From: an uncultured Prevotellaceae bacterium | GTDB lineage: Bacteria > Bacteroidota > Bacteroidia > Bacteroidales > Bacteroidaceae | Length of the DNA stretch: 64,000 nt | Assembly: GCA_902784565.1 (NCBI GenBank) | Contig: CACZVE010000015.1 | Span: forward strand, 1 to 64,000 | Reading direction: 5' to 3' | Part shown: in pieces, positions 41,847 through 51,640 of the stretch | How the letters are laid out: the number at the start of each line of letters is the position of its first letter | Numbering within the stretch: the stretch's first letter is position 1 | The notes under the pieces: generated by a model | What the model was told of the DNA's origin: nothing | Databases searched by the model: none | The model's input: the letters and a program-made list of their open reading frames with translations, nothing else | Program-made: the position numbers and the translations under genes

Positions 41847-44315
41847 TTAGATGTTCGGCGTGTCCCAAATCTTGGTCTGGGAGCAAGCGGTGGGAACGGT
41901 CTGATTGCCAACCTTCAGGATGAAATCACCCTCTTCGAGGGTCCAACGTCCGTCAGCACCTACGAAGGCGAGGCTCTTGGCAGGCAAACGGAAGGTGACA
42001 GTTTTTGTCTCACCAGGCTGCAAGGCAATCTTCGTGAAGTCACGCAGACGTTTGTTGTCTGGTACGATGCTGGCGATGAGGTCACTGCTGTAGAGGAGCA
42101 CGGCTTCCTTACCGGCACGAGAACCTGTATTCTTCACATCGACGGTAACAGTAAGGATGTCATCTGCTGTAAATTTCTGCTTATCGACCTTCAGGTTGGA
42201 GTATTCGTAGGTGGTGTAACTGAGGCCATAACCGAAGGGCCACTGCAAAGAGACCTTCGCGTCGTAATTGTAGGCACCAGCCATCGTACCGACCTCCTCG
42301 CTGACCTTATAGTCGTAGGTGTTGAGTGAATTAATCTCACGGGGATAGGTGTAAGGCATCTTAGCAGAGAAGTTGGCATCACCAGCGAGAAGGTTGGCGA
42401 GAGCATTACCACCATAGTTGCCTGGGATGAGGATATCCACGATGGCCTTTGCCAACGGCTCGATATCAGCGATGAGGCGCGGACGACCTTCGTTCAGAAC
42501 CAGAATTATCGGCTTACCCGTCTTGGCGAGTGCCTTCACGAGGTCGCGTTGGTTGTTGGAGAGCCAGAGATCGGTGAGGTTACCTGGGGTCTCGGTATAG
42601 GAATTCTCGCCAATAGCAGCGATAATGACATCTGCCTGTGCAGCAGCGGCAACGGCCTTGTCAATCTCAGGTGCATTCTCGTCATAGTAGGCACCGTTCT
42701 CATTATAGGTCACACCCTGTTCGAGGATGATATTCTCCTTACCATACTTATTACAGAGAGCCTCGTAGATGGTGTTGTATTTCTCAGAGAGGTTTTCTGC
42801 CTTTGAACCCTGCCAGGTGTAACTCCAACCACCGTGCAGACAACGCATCTGGTTGGCGTTCGGTCCTGTAAGCAGGATTTTCTTACCCTTGACAAGCGGC
42901 AGGATTCCATCGTTCTTCAACAATACCTCAGACTCCTCTGCGGCTTGGAGAGAGGCGGCAGCAAACTCGTCAGAGCCGAATTTCTCGAAGCCCTTGCCAC
43001 CCGTATTCGGCTGGTCGAAGAGACCCAGGCGGTATTTTGCACGGAGGATACGACGCACAGCATCATCGATACGCGACATCTTCACCTTACCCTCATTCAC
43101 CAGTTCCTTCAACAGAATACAGAACTCCACACTATAAGGATCCATCGACATGTCGATACCGGCATTGATGGCGATGCGGATAGCATCTTTCTTATCCTTT
43201 GCGACCTTCTCACGAGAGAAGAGGTTGTTGATGTCGGCCCAGTCGGTGACGAGGAAACCATCCCACTGCAGATCCTCTTTCAGCCACTTGGTCAGATACT
43301 CATAACTGGCGTGAACGGGGACACCGTTGATAGAAGCGGAGTTGACCATCATCGTCAGAGTTCCAGCAAGGGCGGCCTGTTTGAAAGGCTCAAAGTATTT
43401 CTCACGGATCATCTGTGGTGAGAGATAGGCTGGCGTACGATCCTTACCCGTCCAAGGGGCACCATAGGCGAAATAGTGCTTGGTACTGGTACCCACATGA
43501 TACTGGTCGATGTGGTTGGGATCATCACCCTGATAGCCCTTGATCTCTGCCACTACCATCTTGGAGTTGACGATGGCATCCTCGCCGAAACTCTCCCAGA
43601 CACGAGGCCAACGGGGATCACGACTCAAGTCAACGACTGGGTTATACACCCAAGGACAGTTGGATGCCCGACTCTCGTAGGCTGTAATCTCTGCACCCCT
43701 GAAAGCCAGATCAGTATTAAATGAAGCACCGATATTGATAGGCTGTGGGAAGAGGGTGCCACCCTGCGTATAGGTGACACCGTGGTTGTGGTCAAGACCA
43801 TAGATATCGGGGATACCAAGGTACTTCATCGACTTCTCCTGAATCAGACGGATCCATTTCTGCCAGTCATCCTTGCTGGCAGCACTTGAGCCTGGGGCAT
43901 TGAGGATGGAACCCACCTTCCACTTGGAGATGAGTGTGTCGAGCATTACCTCGTTGAGTTTCCATACCCGTTTGGTTTCACCCTGATAAATGTCCACAGG
44001 GAAGGCACCCAGACGGTCGATGATCTGCTGATCGGTCATCTTCAACATGTTGTCAATCTCCTGGGTAGACCTGCCATACTGTTGAAGTACGGAACGGACT
44101 TTCTCACGATCCACTTTTGCATTCTCTACCGTCATCTTTCCGATGATGTCGAGATTCAGTTCAAGCATCTGACCAATCTTCTCGTCGAGGGTCATACGTG
44201 CGAGGGTCTTCTCAATCTTTGCTTCCAGATTCGCATCTCGAGGGATGGCGGGCTGCTGGGCCTGTGCAACGACAACGGCACAGGTCAGTGCAATCATAAT
44301 AATTGTTTTCTTCAT
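41847..44315 (-). CDS. GH3 beta-glucosidase
   Basis: An 822-residue secreted GH3 enzyme (signal [20 protein letters not shown]). The barrel domain has [20 protein letters not shown], the [15 protein letters not shown] substrate loop and FLVTDWADI with the nucleophile Asp. The (alpha/beta)6 sandwich domain includes [20 protein letters not shown] and [18 protein letters not shown], and the C-terminal FnIII-like domain [20 protein letters not shown]. It likely hydrolyses cello-oligosaccharides or laminarin fragments. The GH9 gene lies 24 bp upstream in the same operon, so GH9 would cut the glucan and this enzyme finish to glucose. Confidence 0.93.
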   Translation of the reverse strand: MKKTIIMIALTCAVVVAQAQQPAIPRDANLEAKIEKTLARMTLDEKIGQMLELNLDIIGKMTVENAKVDREKVRSVLQQYGRSTQEIDNMLKMTDQQIIDRLGAFPVDIYQGETKRVWKLNEVMLDTLISKWKVGSILNAPGSSAASKDDWQKWIRLIQEKSMKYLGIPDIYGLDHNHGVTYTQGGTLFPQPINIGASFNTDLAFRGAEITAYESRASNCPWVYNPVVDLSRDPRWPRVWESFGEDAIVNSKMVVAEIKGYQGDDPNHIDQYHVGTSTKHYFAYGAPWTGKDRTPAYLSPQMIREKYFEPFKQAALAGTLTMMVNSASINGVPVHASYEYLTKWLKEDLQWDGFLVTDWADINNLFSREKVAKDKKDAIRIAINAGIDMSMDPYSVEFCILLKELVNEGKVKMSRIDDAVRRILRAKYRLGLFDQPNTGGKGFEKFGSDEFAAASLQAAEESEVLLKNDGILPLVKGKKILLTGPNANQMRCLHGGWSYTWQGSKAENLSEKYNTIYEALCNKYGKENIILEQGVTYNENGAYYDENAPEIDKAVAAAAQADVIIAAIGENSYTETPGNLTDLWLSNNQRDLVKALAKTGKPIILVLNEGRPRLIADIEPLAKAIVDILIPGNYGGNALANLLAGDANFSAKMPYTYPREINSLNTYDYKVSEEVGTMAGAYNYDAKVSLQWPFGYGLSYTTYEYSNLKVDKQKFTADDILTVTVDVKNTGSRAGKEAVLLYSSDLIASIVPDNKRLRDFTKIALQPGETKTVTFRLPAKSLAFVGADGRWTLEEGDFILKVGNQTVPTACSQTKIWDTPNI

Positions 44316-44339
44316 ATAGCGTTATTGTTAGTCTTGTTT

Positions 44340-46697
44340 CTATCTAATAGCGTAAAGATAACCTAAAAGTGCCATCTTACCACGCATGGTCTCACGAGGC
44401 GTGAACTCACCATTCACCCACATATACCGTTGGTTGAAGTACGACTCCTGACGGGGCCAGCCACCATCATTCCAGGATGGATAACAACGGTCCAACAGGA
44501 TGCGGGCATCACCACCATTGCCTGGCGACCAGGTCTCTGTGCCGTTGAAAGGTGTCTGTCCTGGATGCGTACCAGGATCACCGTCATTACGGCCTGTGGT
44601 ATAAACATCGGTGATATGACGCTCACCCAAACCTGTCATCTCCACGATATTTCCAGGATTACGACCCAGAGCCCAACCAGCCTCGGTATACATCACCTGT
44701 TCCAACTGTTTCTTGCGGTTCTTGTCAGCGAGGTAATGAGCCATCATCACCAATTGCAGGTTCTGTGACACCTGCCAACGGCTGTCATTAGCCGCACGAC
44801 GTGAAGGACGCTCAGCCACATGACTGATATTATATGCCTCAGCCTGTGCATTAATGCTACTCTTCAGATTCTGATAGAGTTCGGCAAAATGACGCGGATG
44901 GGGACAGGTGATATAGGCGGCTGCCGCCCAGAGTTGACAGAAGGGGATGTCACTCTCCTTATACTGGTTGGTCACACCGATACCGAAGAATCCCTGACGA
45001 CCTTTGTTGAAGAGCAACGACTGTCCGTTCTTGATCATACTCTCTTCTGCCATGATCTTCTCCCACTGCTCGTCGCCGGTGAGGTTATAGAGGAAGGCGG
45101 CAGCCAACTGACGGAAGTCGCGACCCCGCATTGACATACTGCCAATATCCTGCAAGTCGTCGAGTTGTTGGTTCTCCTGCTTGGAGGCAAAGCGGAAAGC
45201 CTTGATGGCCTCGTCGGTGTAGTATTTCCGCAGGGAATCATTCTTCTGCAAACGGAACGCTTCACCCAGTACGGCACAGTTGGCGGCATTGGCCCAGGCA
45301 GCCATCGTGGTACAGCCGGCCTGGAACATCACACTCCAGTCATTGCAGGGATTGGTGACACCCTGCGAATAGGCCTCCCCGTCGCGGATGGAGAGGAAGA
45401 AATCCACCTCGTTACGAGCCTCGTCGATGAGGTCAGGGATGCCGTTGCCACTCTCACGGATACCCAAGGCATCCTCCGAAAGACGACCATTCGTGAGGAT
45501 ATAGGGCAGAAGCATGTCGTAGATATTACTGACATGAGCCAAATGACGATCCCAGTCGAAGGCATCGGAGTGACCACCCTTGACCTCCGTATTCACAGGA
45601 TTACCCGGCAGACGGTGCTTCCAGAAGATAGAAGCCTTCAGGGGTTTGAAGTGGGGCTCATCCCAGACATCGGTGCGCAATTCGCGCCAACCCTGACTCC
45701 AAGGATGGAAATCGGTCTTGTAGACGGTGAATCCTTTGGGATCTGTCTCTGGGATGAACTGCGGCTGACGGGGAACGGGCCAGACATGCTCCGGATCAAT
45801 CGGTTCGCCCAAACGCATATAGTAGTAACCCCTGACGGAATAGCGATAGGGTTCATAATAGACCTCGTTGCCTATCTCAAAGTCCATGCTACAGCCCACA
45901 TCTTCTACCACCAGACGATAGCAGCCGGGCTGCACTCCCTTGAAGTCGATGTTCCACACATCCGTACCCACCAGGTTCTTGCCACCAGCCTCCTTGTCGG
46001 CAGCGGTAGCAGACTTCCAGAACTTCACCGTTCCGGCACTCTGTTTCTTCTTCGTAGTGACCTGATAGAGCCAGACCTTCCTACCCTCCCAGGCCTTATA
46101 ATCACGCTGTCCACCATCACCCAACCATTGGTAGAGGTCTGCAGCATGAAGGGCTTCTGCCGGCGAGTAGCCCAGAATGTTGACGTGGACAGCCTCCGAC
46201 TGCGCATTCCAGATGTCGAAGCAAACCGTGACTGCTTCCTTATCAGCACCAATACCTTTGGGAATGGTGACGGTATAGGTACGACCCTGTTTCATGGACT
46301 GCGGCAACTGGAGGAAGAGCCAGTGGTCGAGTTCGCTCTTCAGGGTATTGTCGGTATTCATCGGCTTCGACTTCCGCCAGACATTCAAAGGCTGGGCAGT
46401 AGTGAAAGACTTATCGTCTGCGGAACTAATTCTCCACAGACCGGCCTTCTGCGCCTCATCTACCTTCAGGCGTTCGCCGAAGACGAGCAACGTATCGTCA
46501 CCTTCGGCAAAGGAATGACCAAGATAGGCACTTGTTCCTGTGCCGCTATCCCTGTAATGTACTTCACCGTCACGGAAATGTACCATGAGGTAATCCTTGT
46601 CGATCACTTTGAGCCCAATCACTTTCGTGGCTGTTGCGGGGATGGCTGTCAGGAGTAAAAAACCTACCAAGACAGCATGGAATTGTTTTATTGTCAT
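44340..46697 (-). CDS. GH9 endoglucanase with N-terminal Ig-like domain
   Basis: A 785-residue secreted cellulase-type enzyme (signal MTIKQFHAVLVGFLLLTAIPA). Residues up to about 290 contain Ig-like (CelD_N) sequence (YEPYRYSVRGYYYMRLGEPI marks its end). The (alpha/alpha)6 barrel has VKGGHSDAFDWDRHLAHVSN with the catalytic Asp pair, RESGNGIPDLIDEARNEVDF, and near the C-terminus GWALGRNPGNIVEMTGLGER. The end (NQRYMWVNGEFTPRETMRG) carries the Glu expected as acid. It is the first gene of an operon with GH3 beta-glucosidase; the target is cellulose or mixed-linkage beta-glucan (inferred). Confidence 0.9.
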   Translation of the reverse strand: MTIKQFHAVLVGFLLLTAIPATATKVIGLKVIDKDYLMVHFRDGEVHYRDSGTGTSAYLGHSFAEGDDTLLVFGERLKVDEAQKAGLWRISSADDKSFTTAQPLNVWRKSKPMNTDNTLKSELDHWLFLQLPQSMKQGRTYTVTIPKGIGADKEAVTVCFDIWNAQSEAVHVNILGYSPAEALHAADLYQWLGDGGQRDYKAWEGRKVWLYQVTTKKKQSAGTVKFWKSATAADKEAGGKNLVGTDVWNIDFKGVQPGCYRLVVEDVGCSMDFEIGNEVYYEPYRYSVRGYYYMRLGEPIDPEHVWPVPRQPQFIPETDPKGFTVYKTDFHPWSQGWRELRTDVWDEPHFKPLKASIFWKHRLPGNPVNTEVKGGHSDAFDWDRHLAHVSNIYDMLLPYILTNGRLSEDALGIRESGNGIPDLIDEARNEVDFFLSIRDGEAYSQGVTNPCNDWSVMFQAGCTTMAAWANAANCAVLGEAFRLQKNDSLRKYYTDEAIKAFRFASKQENQQLDDLQDIGSMSMRGRDFRQLAAAFLYNLTGDEQWEKIMAEESMIKNGQSLLFNKGRQGFFGIGVTNQYKESDIPFCQLWAAAAYITCPHPRHFAELYQNLKSSINAQAEAYNISHVAERPSRRAANDSRWQVSQNLQLVMMAHYLADKNRKKQLEQVMYTEAGWALGRNPGNIVEMTGLGERHITDVYTTGRNDGDPGTHPGQTPFNGTETWSPGNGGDARILLDRCYPSWNDGGWPRQESYFNQRYMWVNGEFTPRETMRGKMALLGYLYAIR

Positions 46698-46793
46698 TAG
46701 CGTAACTATTATTTTCCGCTACAAAAATACAAAATAAATGGGGCATTTAAAACTTTTTCGGCAATTATTTCGCTTTTTGTTACAAGAATTTAG

Positions 46794-46801
46794 TAATTTT
46801 G
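46794..46801 (+). promoter_or_regulatory. Promoter -7 element of the B12 permease gene
   Basis: TAATTTTG, 10 bp upstream of the ATG of the FecCD-type permease. The leader is almost absent and no riboswitch is present here. Confidence 0.5.
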
Positions 46802-46811
46802 TCACGTCTAA

Positions 46812-47825
46812 ATGAATAAAGGTACGTTTTATTGTATCGGATTGGGACTGTTGATCGTCGTTCTCTTTGCACTCAATCTGGTGATGGGATCCATCAAGAT
46901 TCCTGTCACGGATGTCGTACAGATCCTGTTGGGCGACGAGACAGCAAAACCCTCCTGGCGATTTATCATCCTCGAGTCACGATTGCCACAAGCCATTACG
47001 GCTATGTTGTGCGGTGGGGCATTGGCTGTCAGTGGACTGATGTTGCAGACGGCTTTTCGCAATCCGTTGGCTGGACCGAGTATCTTTGGTATCAACAGTG
47101 GCGCTGGACTGGGGGTGGCACTGGTGATGTTGCTTTTAGGCGGTAGTATCTCAGCAGGTTCCGTCAGCATCTCGGGGTTTGTGGCAATCTTGATAGCGGC
47201 CTTTATCGGAGCCATGGCGGTGATGGCTGTTATTTTCTTCTTTTCCAGTATCGTCAGAAACAACGTGATGCTACTGATTATCGGTATCATGATTGGTTAT
47301 ATCTCCAATTCTGCCATCTCATTGCTGAATTTCTTCGCAACGGATGAAGGTGTGAAGTCGTACATGGTATGGGGAATGGGTTCCTTCGGCGGCGTGTCGA
47401 TGAAGACCATGCCAGTCTTTGCCACCATTACCATCGTGGGACTCATCGGGGCATTGTTGCTTATCAAACCCCTGAATGCATTGATGCTGGGTGACCGCTA
47501 TGCGGAGAATTTGGGCATAAACATCCTGCGCACCCGAAACTGGCTACTCATTGTGACGGGTATTCTGACTGCCATCACTACTGCTTTCTGCGGACCTGTG
47601 GCCTTCATCGGACTGGCAGTACCCCATATCGCCAGATTGCTGTTGACGACAGACAACCACCGTGTACTCCTACCTGCCACCATCCTTTGTGGTGCCATCG
47701 TGGCTCTTGTCTGTAACATCATCTGTTTCCTGCCCGGTGAGAACGGTGTCATACCCCTGAATGCTGTCACACCTATTATGGGTGCGCCAGTCATCATCTA
47801 TGTCATTACCAAGGGCAGGAAATAA
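46812..47825 (+). CDS. btuC: FecCD/BtuC-type ABC importer permease
   Basis: A 337-residue inner-membrane protein with about ten helices. Family motifs include RLPQAITAMLCGGALAVSGL, MLQTAFRNPLAGPSIFGINS and GPVAFIGLAVPHIARLLLT (the coupling-helix region). It is the membrane part of a corrinoid or iron-siderophore importer. Assignment to B12 rests on the neighbouring cobD-like gene and an orphan BtuF-like protein at 16.6-17.7 kb. Unusually the ATPase gene is on the opposite strand and convergent, with cobD between. No riboswitch precedes it. Confidence 0.85.
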   Translation: MNKGTFYCIGLGLLIVVLFALNLVMGSIKIPVTDVVQILLGDETAKPSWRFIILESRLPQAITAMLCGGALAVSGLMLQTAFRNPLAGPSIFGINSGAGLGVALVMLLLGGSISAGSVSISGFVAILIAAFIGAMAVMAVIFFFSSIVRNNVMLLIIGIMIGYISNSAISLLNFFATDEGVKSYMVWGMGSFGGVSMKTMPVFATITIVGLIGALLLIKPLNALMLGDRYAENLGINILRTRNWLLIVTGILTAITTAFCGPVAFIGLAVPHIARLLLTTDNHRVLLPATILCGAIVALVCNIICFLPGENGVIPLNAVTPIMGAPVIIYVITKGRK

Positions 47826-47828
47826 AAA

Positions 47829-48851
47829 CTATTGCTTTTCTTCGCGGTATGCCTTGATGGCACTGATCAGGGCATCATTCTCCTCTGGTGTCTGGGATGC
47901 CACACGGAAACAGTGATCATCGAGACTGTGGAAATTGGAAGCGTCACGAATCAGGATACCATGATTTTCAATCAACCAGTTTTTCAATTCCAGACTCGTG
48001 GCCCAGTCGATGTTCACCAGCATATAGTGTGTCTGCGTATCCATCACCATCAGTCCCTCTATCTCAGCCAGTGCCTGTTTGAGTCGTTGAGCCTCTTCCA
48101 GATATTCATTCAGGTCGGGTAGTACCTTCGGGTCATGCTCTACCAGCCATTTCCCGGCTTCGATAGCGAGAGCGTTCACCGTCCAGGGTTGACGGATATC
48201 GCGCAGGCGTTCTATAATAATAGGTGAAGCCGTCAGGTAACCGAGTCGGAGACCAGGGACACAGTATTTCTTCGAAAGCGACTGGATAATCATCACATTA
48301 TAGCAGTCCAACAACTCCTTCGGTTGGAGCATAGGCTGGAGAGTATAGTTTGCGTAACTCTGGTCAATAACGTGGAGGTAGCGAGGATGCTTGCGGATTA
48401 TATGGGTGATAAGCGATTTCAGTAGCACATTACCCGTCGGGTTGTCAGGATTACACAACCAGTAAATACGGTCTTCGGGCAGTATATTGAGTTCATCATT
48501 ACGATCGTAGGAGATGGTATGTCCGAACATCCGACAAGCATCGGCATATTCGTTGTAGGTGGGCTGCGGAATGACAGAAGCCCAATGACGATAAAGTTGT
48601 GCGATGAGATAGATGGCCTCGTTGGCACCATTGGTCACCATCACCATATCGGGAGATATCTCCAACTTTTCTGCAATCAGAGCCTCCAAGGCCCGGGGTT
48701 CCGGTTCCGGATAGTTGCCTATCGCGTCGAGCCGTGTAGCCAGATATTGCTTCAGTTCTGAAAGATCTGCCCGTTGGTAGATGTTAGAACTGAAGTTTAT
48801 CTTAATCTGATCACCGTAGCGGTATGTGTCGTCTCCGTGTCCGTAGGTCAT
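47829..48851 (-). CDS. cobD: CobD-like threonine-phosphate decarboxylase / aminotransferase
   Basis: A 340-residue PLP enzyme of the histidinol-phosphate aminotransferase/CobD class. It begins MTYGHGDDTYRYGDQIKINF, the typical CobD opening (GHGxxxY...NFSSN). Further landmarks are MVTNGANEAIYLIAQLY, WLCNPDNPTGN and IIQSLSKKYCVPGLRLGYLT with the PLP lysine in SLSKK. CobD makes aminopropanol phosphate for the nucleotide loop of cobalamin, so this suggests salvage of incomplete corrinoids. It lies 6 bp after the ATPase gene and 3 bp from the convergent permease gene. A histidine-pathway role is the alternative. Confidence 0.82.
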   Translation of the reverse strand: MTYGHGDDTYRYGDQIKINFSSNIYQRADLSELKQYLATRLDAIGNYPEPEPRALEALIAEKLEISPDMVMVTNGANEAIYLIAQLYRHWASVIPQPTYNEYADACRMFGHTISYDRNDELNILPEDRIYWLCNPDNPTGNVLLKSLITHIIRKHPRYLHVIDQSYANYTLQPMLQPKELLDCYNVMIIQSLSKKYCVPGLRLGYLTASPIIIERLRDIRQPWTVNALAIEAGKWLVEHDPKVLPDLNEYLEEAQRLKQALAEIEGLMVMDTQTHYMLVNIDWATSLELKNWLIENHGILIRDASNFHSLDDHCFRVASQTPEENDALISAIKAYREEKQ

Positions 48852-48857
48852 AACTGT

Positions 48858-49640
48858 TTATTTTTTGATGTTCACTGTCAGTGTCATAGGGTCGAAGGTG
48901 ATACCAGGTCGTTCCACATATCGGGCGAGTGCCCCAGAGTTGGCCAATTCCCGAGGTGTTCCCACGCTGAGCCCTTGAGACTCCATCAACCAGAGGGTGT
49001 CGGCCACCTGCAGGGCCAGTTCGAAGTCGTGCGTCGAGAGGAAGATGGTTTTCTGCTGCGTCTGAGCCAGTTGACGGAGCAGTTGCATCATCTCCACCTT
49101 ACTGGGGAAATCGAGGAAGGCCGTCGGCTCGTCGAGGTAGATGACGGGTGTCTGTTGTGCCAGTGCCTTGGCAATCATCACCTTCTGTCGTTCTCCATCA
49201 GAGAGGGTATGGATCATACGTTCCCGGAGCGGTTCTATCCTGACGGCGCTGATGGCCTCATCCACCACCTGCCAGTCATCCTCATGCAGGGTTCCCCAGA
49301 AACCAGTATAGGGCGAACGCCCCAATGCCACCAGTTCGCGTACCGACATATTCCTGATGTCGGGTTTTTCCGTCAGCACCACACCAATCATCCGACTCAG
49401 TTCCTTATCACTGAACGTCGTAATCTCCCGTCCTTCTATCAGCACGTCGCCGTCGAGTTTCGGCTGGAAGGCAGAGAGTGTACGGAGCAATGTGGACTTT
49501 CCCACGCCATTGGCACCCAACAGACAAGTCAGTTCCCCGCTTCTGATGGCTGCATTGATACCTGCCGCCACCACCCGTGTACCGTTTTTACCACGATACC
49601 CGATGCTCAAGTTACTTAGTCTGATGGTTTCATTATTCAT
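48858..49640 (-). CDS. btuD: FecE/BtuD-type ABC importer ATPase
   Basis: A 260-residue ATPase. Walker A is GANGVGKST, signature LSDGERQK, Walker B VIYLDEPTAFLDF and H-loop LSTHDFELAL. The insertion GRSPYTGFWG and the signature variant are typical of cobalamin and siderophore importers. It would energise the FecCD permease encoded convergently at 46.8 kb. It forms an operon with cobD. The C-terminal end (ERPGITFDPMTLTVNIKK) is a family extension. Confidence 0.88.
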   Translation of the reverse strand: MNNETIRLSNLSIGYRGKNGTRVVAAGINAAIRSGELTCLLGANGVGKSTLLRTLSAFQPKLDGDVLIEGREITTFSDKELSRMIGVVLTEKPDIRNMSVRELVALGRSPYTGFWGTLHEDDWQVVDEAISAVRIEPLRERMIHTLSDGERQKVMIAKALAQQTPVIYLDEPTAFLDFPSKVEMMQLLRQLAQTQQKTIFLSTHDFELALQVADTLWLMESQGLSVGTPRELANSGALARYVERPGITFDPMTLTVNIKK

Positions 49641-49697
49641 TTCCTGGGGGCAAAGATATAAAATTTTCTGATGACAAACAAATAATTCTCCAAAAAA

Positions 49698-50543
49698 TTA
49701 CGGTAACAGACTGTGTCCTAAGTCGTTCATGTGACAGGCAGCGACGATTTGACCGATGACATCGTCCATCTTGGGGACTGGAGCGATGTAATAGGTGGGA
49801 TAGTCAGGACAGAGCACCACGAGATTCATGGCCTTGACACGAATGCCGTAGTGGGTCTCAAGCATATAGCGGTAAAGATTCTGCTGCATACAATAATGAT
49901 AATAAGGTGTGTCTGGCAGACTGATGCCATTGATGCCCGTCCGTCCGCCGAAGGCCTCCACGATAGGCTGTCCCAAGGTGTTCACCACCTTACCGCTACG
50001 TTTCCAGTCGTAGATGGTAAACTCACCATCGTTCTCTTTACAAATCATGTCGATGGTACCCGCAATGTTCAGTTCCGTGTCAAAGACTGGCCACTCTTGA
50101 CGGTAGGGTTTGATATGATAATCCTCGATAAAACGAAGGAAATGTTGCTTCTCCCGCTCCACACTGATATGCTCTGTGGTTCCTCCATACTCAAAGACAC
50201 AATCGGTTCCGAATGTCCCATCACGGAAAAAGTTCTCCGTCTGTTCGTGTACGAATGTGCCCACTTCACAGGCCATCTTGCCATTACGGTCCCATTTCGT
50301 CAATGTCTCCTCGATGGGAAAACCATAACGTTCATACTGTCGACGGGCCGCAGCCTCTGCATCGAAGGGTTCGAAGAAATAGGCTATCAGTGAACTGACA
50401 GGCAGAAGCCGTTCCTGACTCCAGACTCCGGACTCCTGTTTCCTATAAGTATAAATATGTCCTTCAGGTTCAAAGTCGATGAACTGATCCTGTTCATACA
50501 ACCCTGCATCCGTGAACGACTGCATTTTCTCTTGTGTTGTCAT
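49698..50543 (-). CDS. PD-(D/E)XK nuclease-fold protein
   Basis: A 281-residue cytoplasmic protein with a RecB-like nuclease core: GTFVHEQTENFF (conserved His/Glu helix), FDTELNIAGTIDMI (motif II Asp) and FTIYDWKRSG (D-x-K). The C-terminal YCMQQNLYRYMLETHYGIRV holds the QxxxY motif of RecB nucleases. It is therefore complete for the RecB family, possibly acting in recombination or phage-type exonuclease processing. The N-terminal part contains an inserted heptad repeat (50422-50446) giving QESGVWSQERL. It is a single gene, divergent from the aldo-keto reductase gene. Confidence 0.85.
   Translation of the reverse strand: MTTQEKMQSFTDAGLYEQDQFIDFEPEGHIYTYRKQESGVWSQERLLPVSSLIAYFFEPFDAEAAARRQYERYGFPIEETLTKWDRNGKMACEVGTFVHEQTENFFRDGTFGTDCVFEYGGTTEHISVEREKQHFLRFIEDYHIKPYRQEWPVFDTELNIAGTIDMICKENDGEFTIYDWKRSGKVVNTLGQPIVEAFGGRTGINGISLPDTPYYHYCMQQNLYRYMLETHYGIRVKAMNLVVLCPDYPTYYIAPVPKMDDVIGQIVAACHMNDLGHSLLP
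50422..50446. repeat. GACTCC(A/G) heptads inside the nuclease gene
   Basis: CTGACTCCAGACTCCGGACT and the bases following make three heptads. They are in frame and encode ESGVWSQE, the same kind of peptide as at 15.7 and 38.9 kb. Confidence 0.65.
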
Positions 50544-50608
50544 TGCTTTCTGTTTTTGCGTGCAAATATACGAAAATTTCTCTCACTTGACAAAAATTAT
50601 TCATTCTT

Positions 50609-50640
50609 TTTGGTTTTCTTCTCACTTATTCGTATCTTTG
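50609..50640 (+). promoter_or_regulatory. Promoter of the aldo-keto reductase gene
   Basis: TTTG (50609-50612), 20 bp, TATCTTTG (50633-50640), 26 bp upstream of the ATG. Confidence 0.75.
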
Positions 50641-50666
50641 CAACCAGAAGATAAAAACCAAACAAT

Positions 50667-51638
50667 ATGAAAGAACAGTATCTCGCGGACAAGAACCGCT
50701 ACGACAATGGGATGGAATATGAGCGCTGTGGACGTTCAGGCGTGTTGTTGCCCAAGGTGAGCCTCGGTTTCTGGCATAACTTCGGAAACGTGGACCCCTA
50801 CGAGCGGAGTCGCGAAATCACACGCTACGCCTTCGATCACGGCATCACCCACTTTGATCTGGCCAATAACTACGGACCCGTCTATGGCTCCGCCGAAGAA
50901 ACACTGGGGCAGTTGATGGACGAGGACTTTCGTCCTTACCGTGATGAACTCTTCATCTCGACGAAGGCAGGCTATGACATGTGGCCCGGACCTTACGGCG
51001 ACTGGGGCAGTCGTAAGTATCTGATGGCCTCACTCGACCAGAGCCTGAAACGGATGAAAATAGACTATGTAGACCTCTTCTATAGTCACCGCTACGATCC
51101 CAACACCCCATTGGAAGAGACATTACAGACATTAGTGGATATGGTCCGTCAGGGGAAGGCGCTCTATGTAGGCATTTCCAACTGGCCTTTGGAAGCACTG
51201 AGGTTTGGCTATAACTATCTGAAAGCCCACGACGCACCCCTGCTTATCTATCAGGGACGTCTCAATATGCTTGATCGTAAGCCACAGGATGAGGGCATCC
51301 TCGACTTCTGCGCCGAGAAAGGTGTGGGATTCATTGCCTTCTCCCCGTTGGCCCAAGGTCTGTTGACAGACCGCTACCTGAATGGTATCCCAGCAGACAG
51401 TCGAATGGCCAAGGAGAAATTCCTGAGGAAAGAGATGTTGACGCCGGAACTCTTACAGAAACTGAAAGATTATAATGAGATAGCCGGCAAGCGCGGTGAG
51501 ACACTGGCAGAGATGGCTCTTGCCTGGATTCTCCACCAGAAAGGTGTCACTTCTGTCCTCGTGGGTGCCAGTAGTACGGCACAATTAGAGAAAAACCTCA
51601 AGTGTATCAGTGCCGCCCCGTTTGACGAAGAACTATAA
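50667..51638 (+). CDS. Aldo-keto reductase, YghZ (GAP reductase) type
   Basis: A 323-residue NADPH-dependent oxidoreductase with a TIM barrel. Catalytic tetrad motifs are HFDLANNYGPVYGSAEETLG (Asp, Tyr), LFISTKAGYDMWPGPYGDWG (Lys) and VDLFYSHRYDPNTPLEETLQ (His). The cofactor end has FSPLAQGLLTDRYLNG and SVLVGASSTAQLEKNL. The GYDMWPGPYG stretch is specific for the L-glyceraldehyde-3-phosphate reductase/YghZ subgroup, which detoxifies aldehydes such as methylglyoxal. It is a single gene, convergent with the DUF3108 gene (2-bp gap). Confidence 0.9.
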   Translation: MKEQYLADKNRYDNGMEYERCGRSGVLLPKVSLGFWHNFGNVDPYERSREITRYAFDHGITHFDLANNYGPVYGSAEETLGQLMDEDFRPYRDELFISTKAGYDMWPGPYGDWGSRKYLMASLDQSLKRMKIDYVDLFYSHRYDPNTPLEETLQTLVDMVRQGKALYVGISNWPLEALRFGYNYLKAHDAPLLIYQGRLNMLDRKPQDEGILDFCAEKGVGFIAFSPLAQGLLTDRYLNGIPADSRMAKEKFLRKEMLTPELLQKLKDYNEIAGKRGETLAEMALAWILHQKGVTSVLVGASSTAQLEKNLKCISAAPFDEEL

Positions 51639-51640
51639 GA

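Noticed and set aside
45165-46658. A 497-codon plus-strand open frame opposite the GH9 gene.
   Set aside because: It is antisense to a gene with clear catalytic motifs; codon phase makes long shadow frames in this G+C range.
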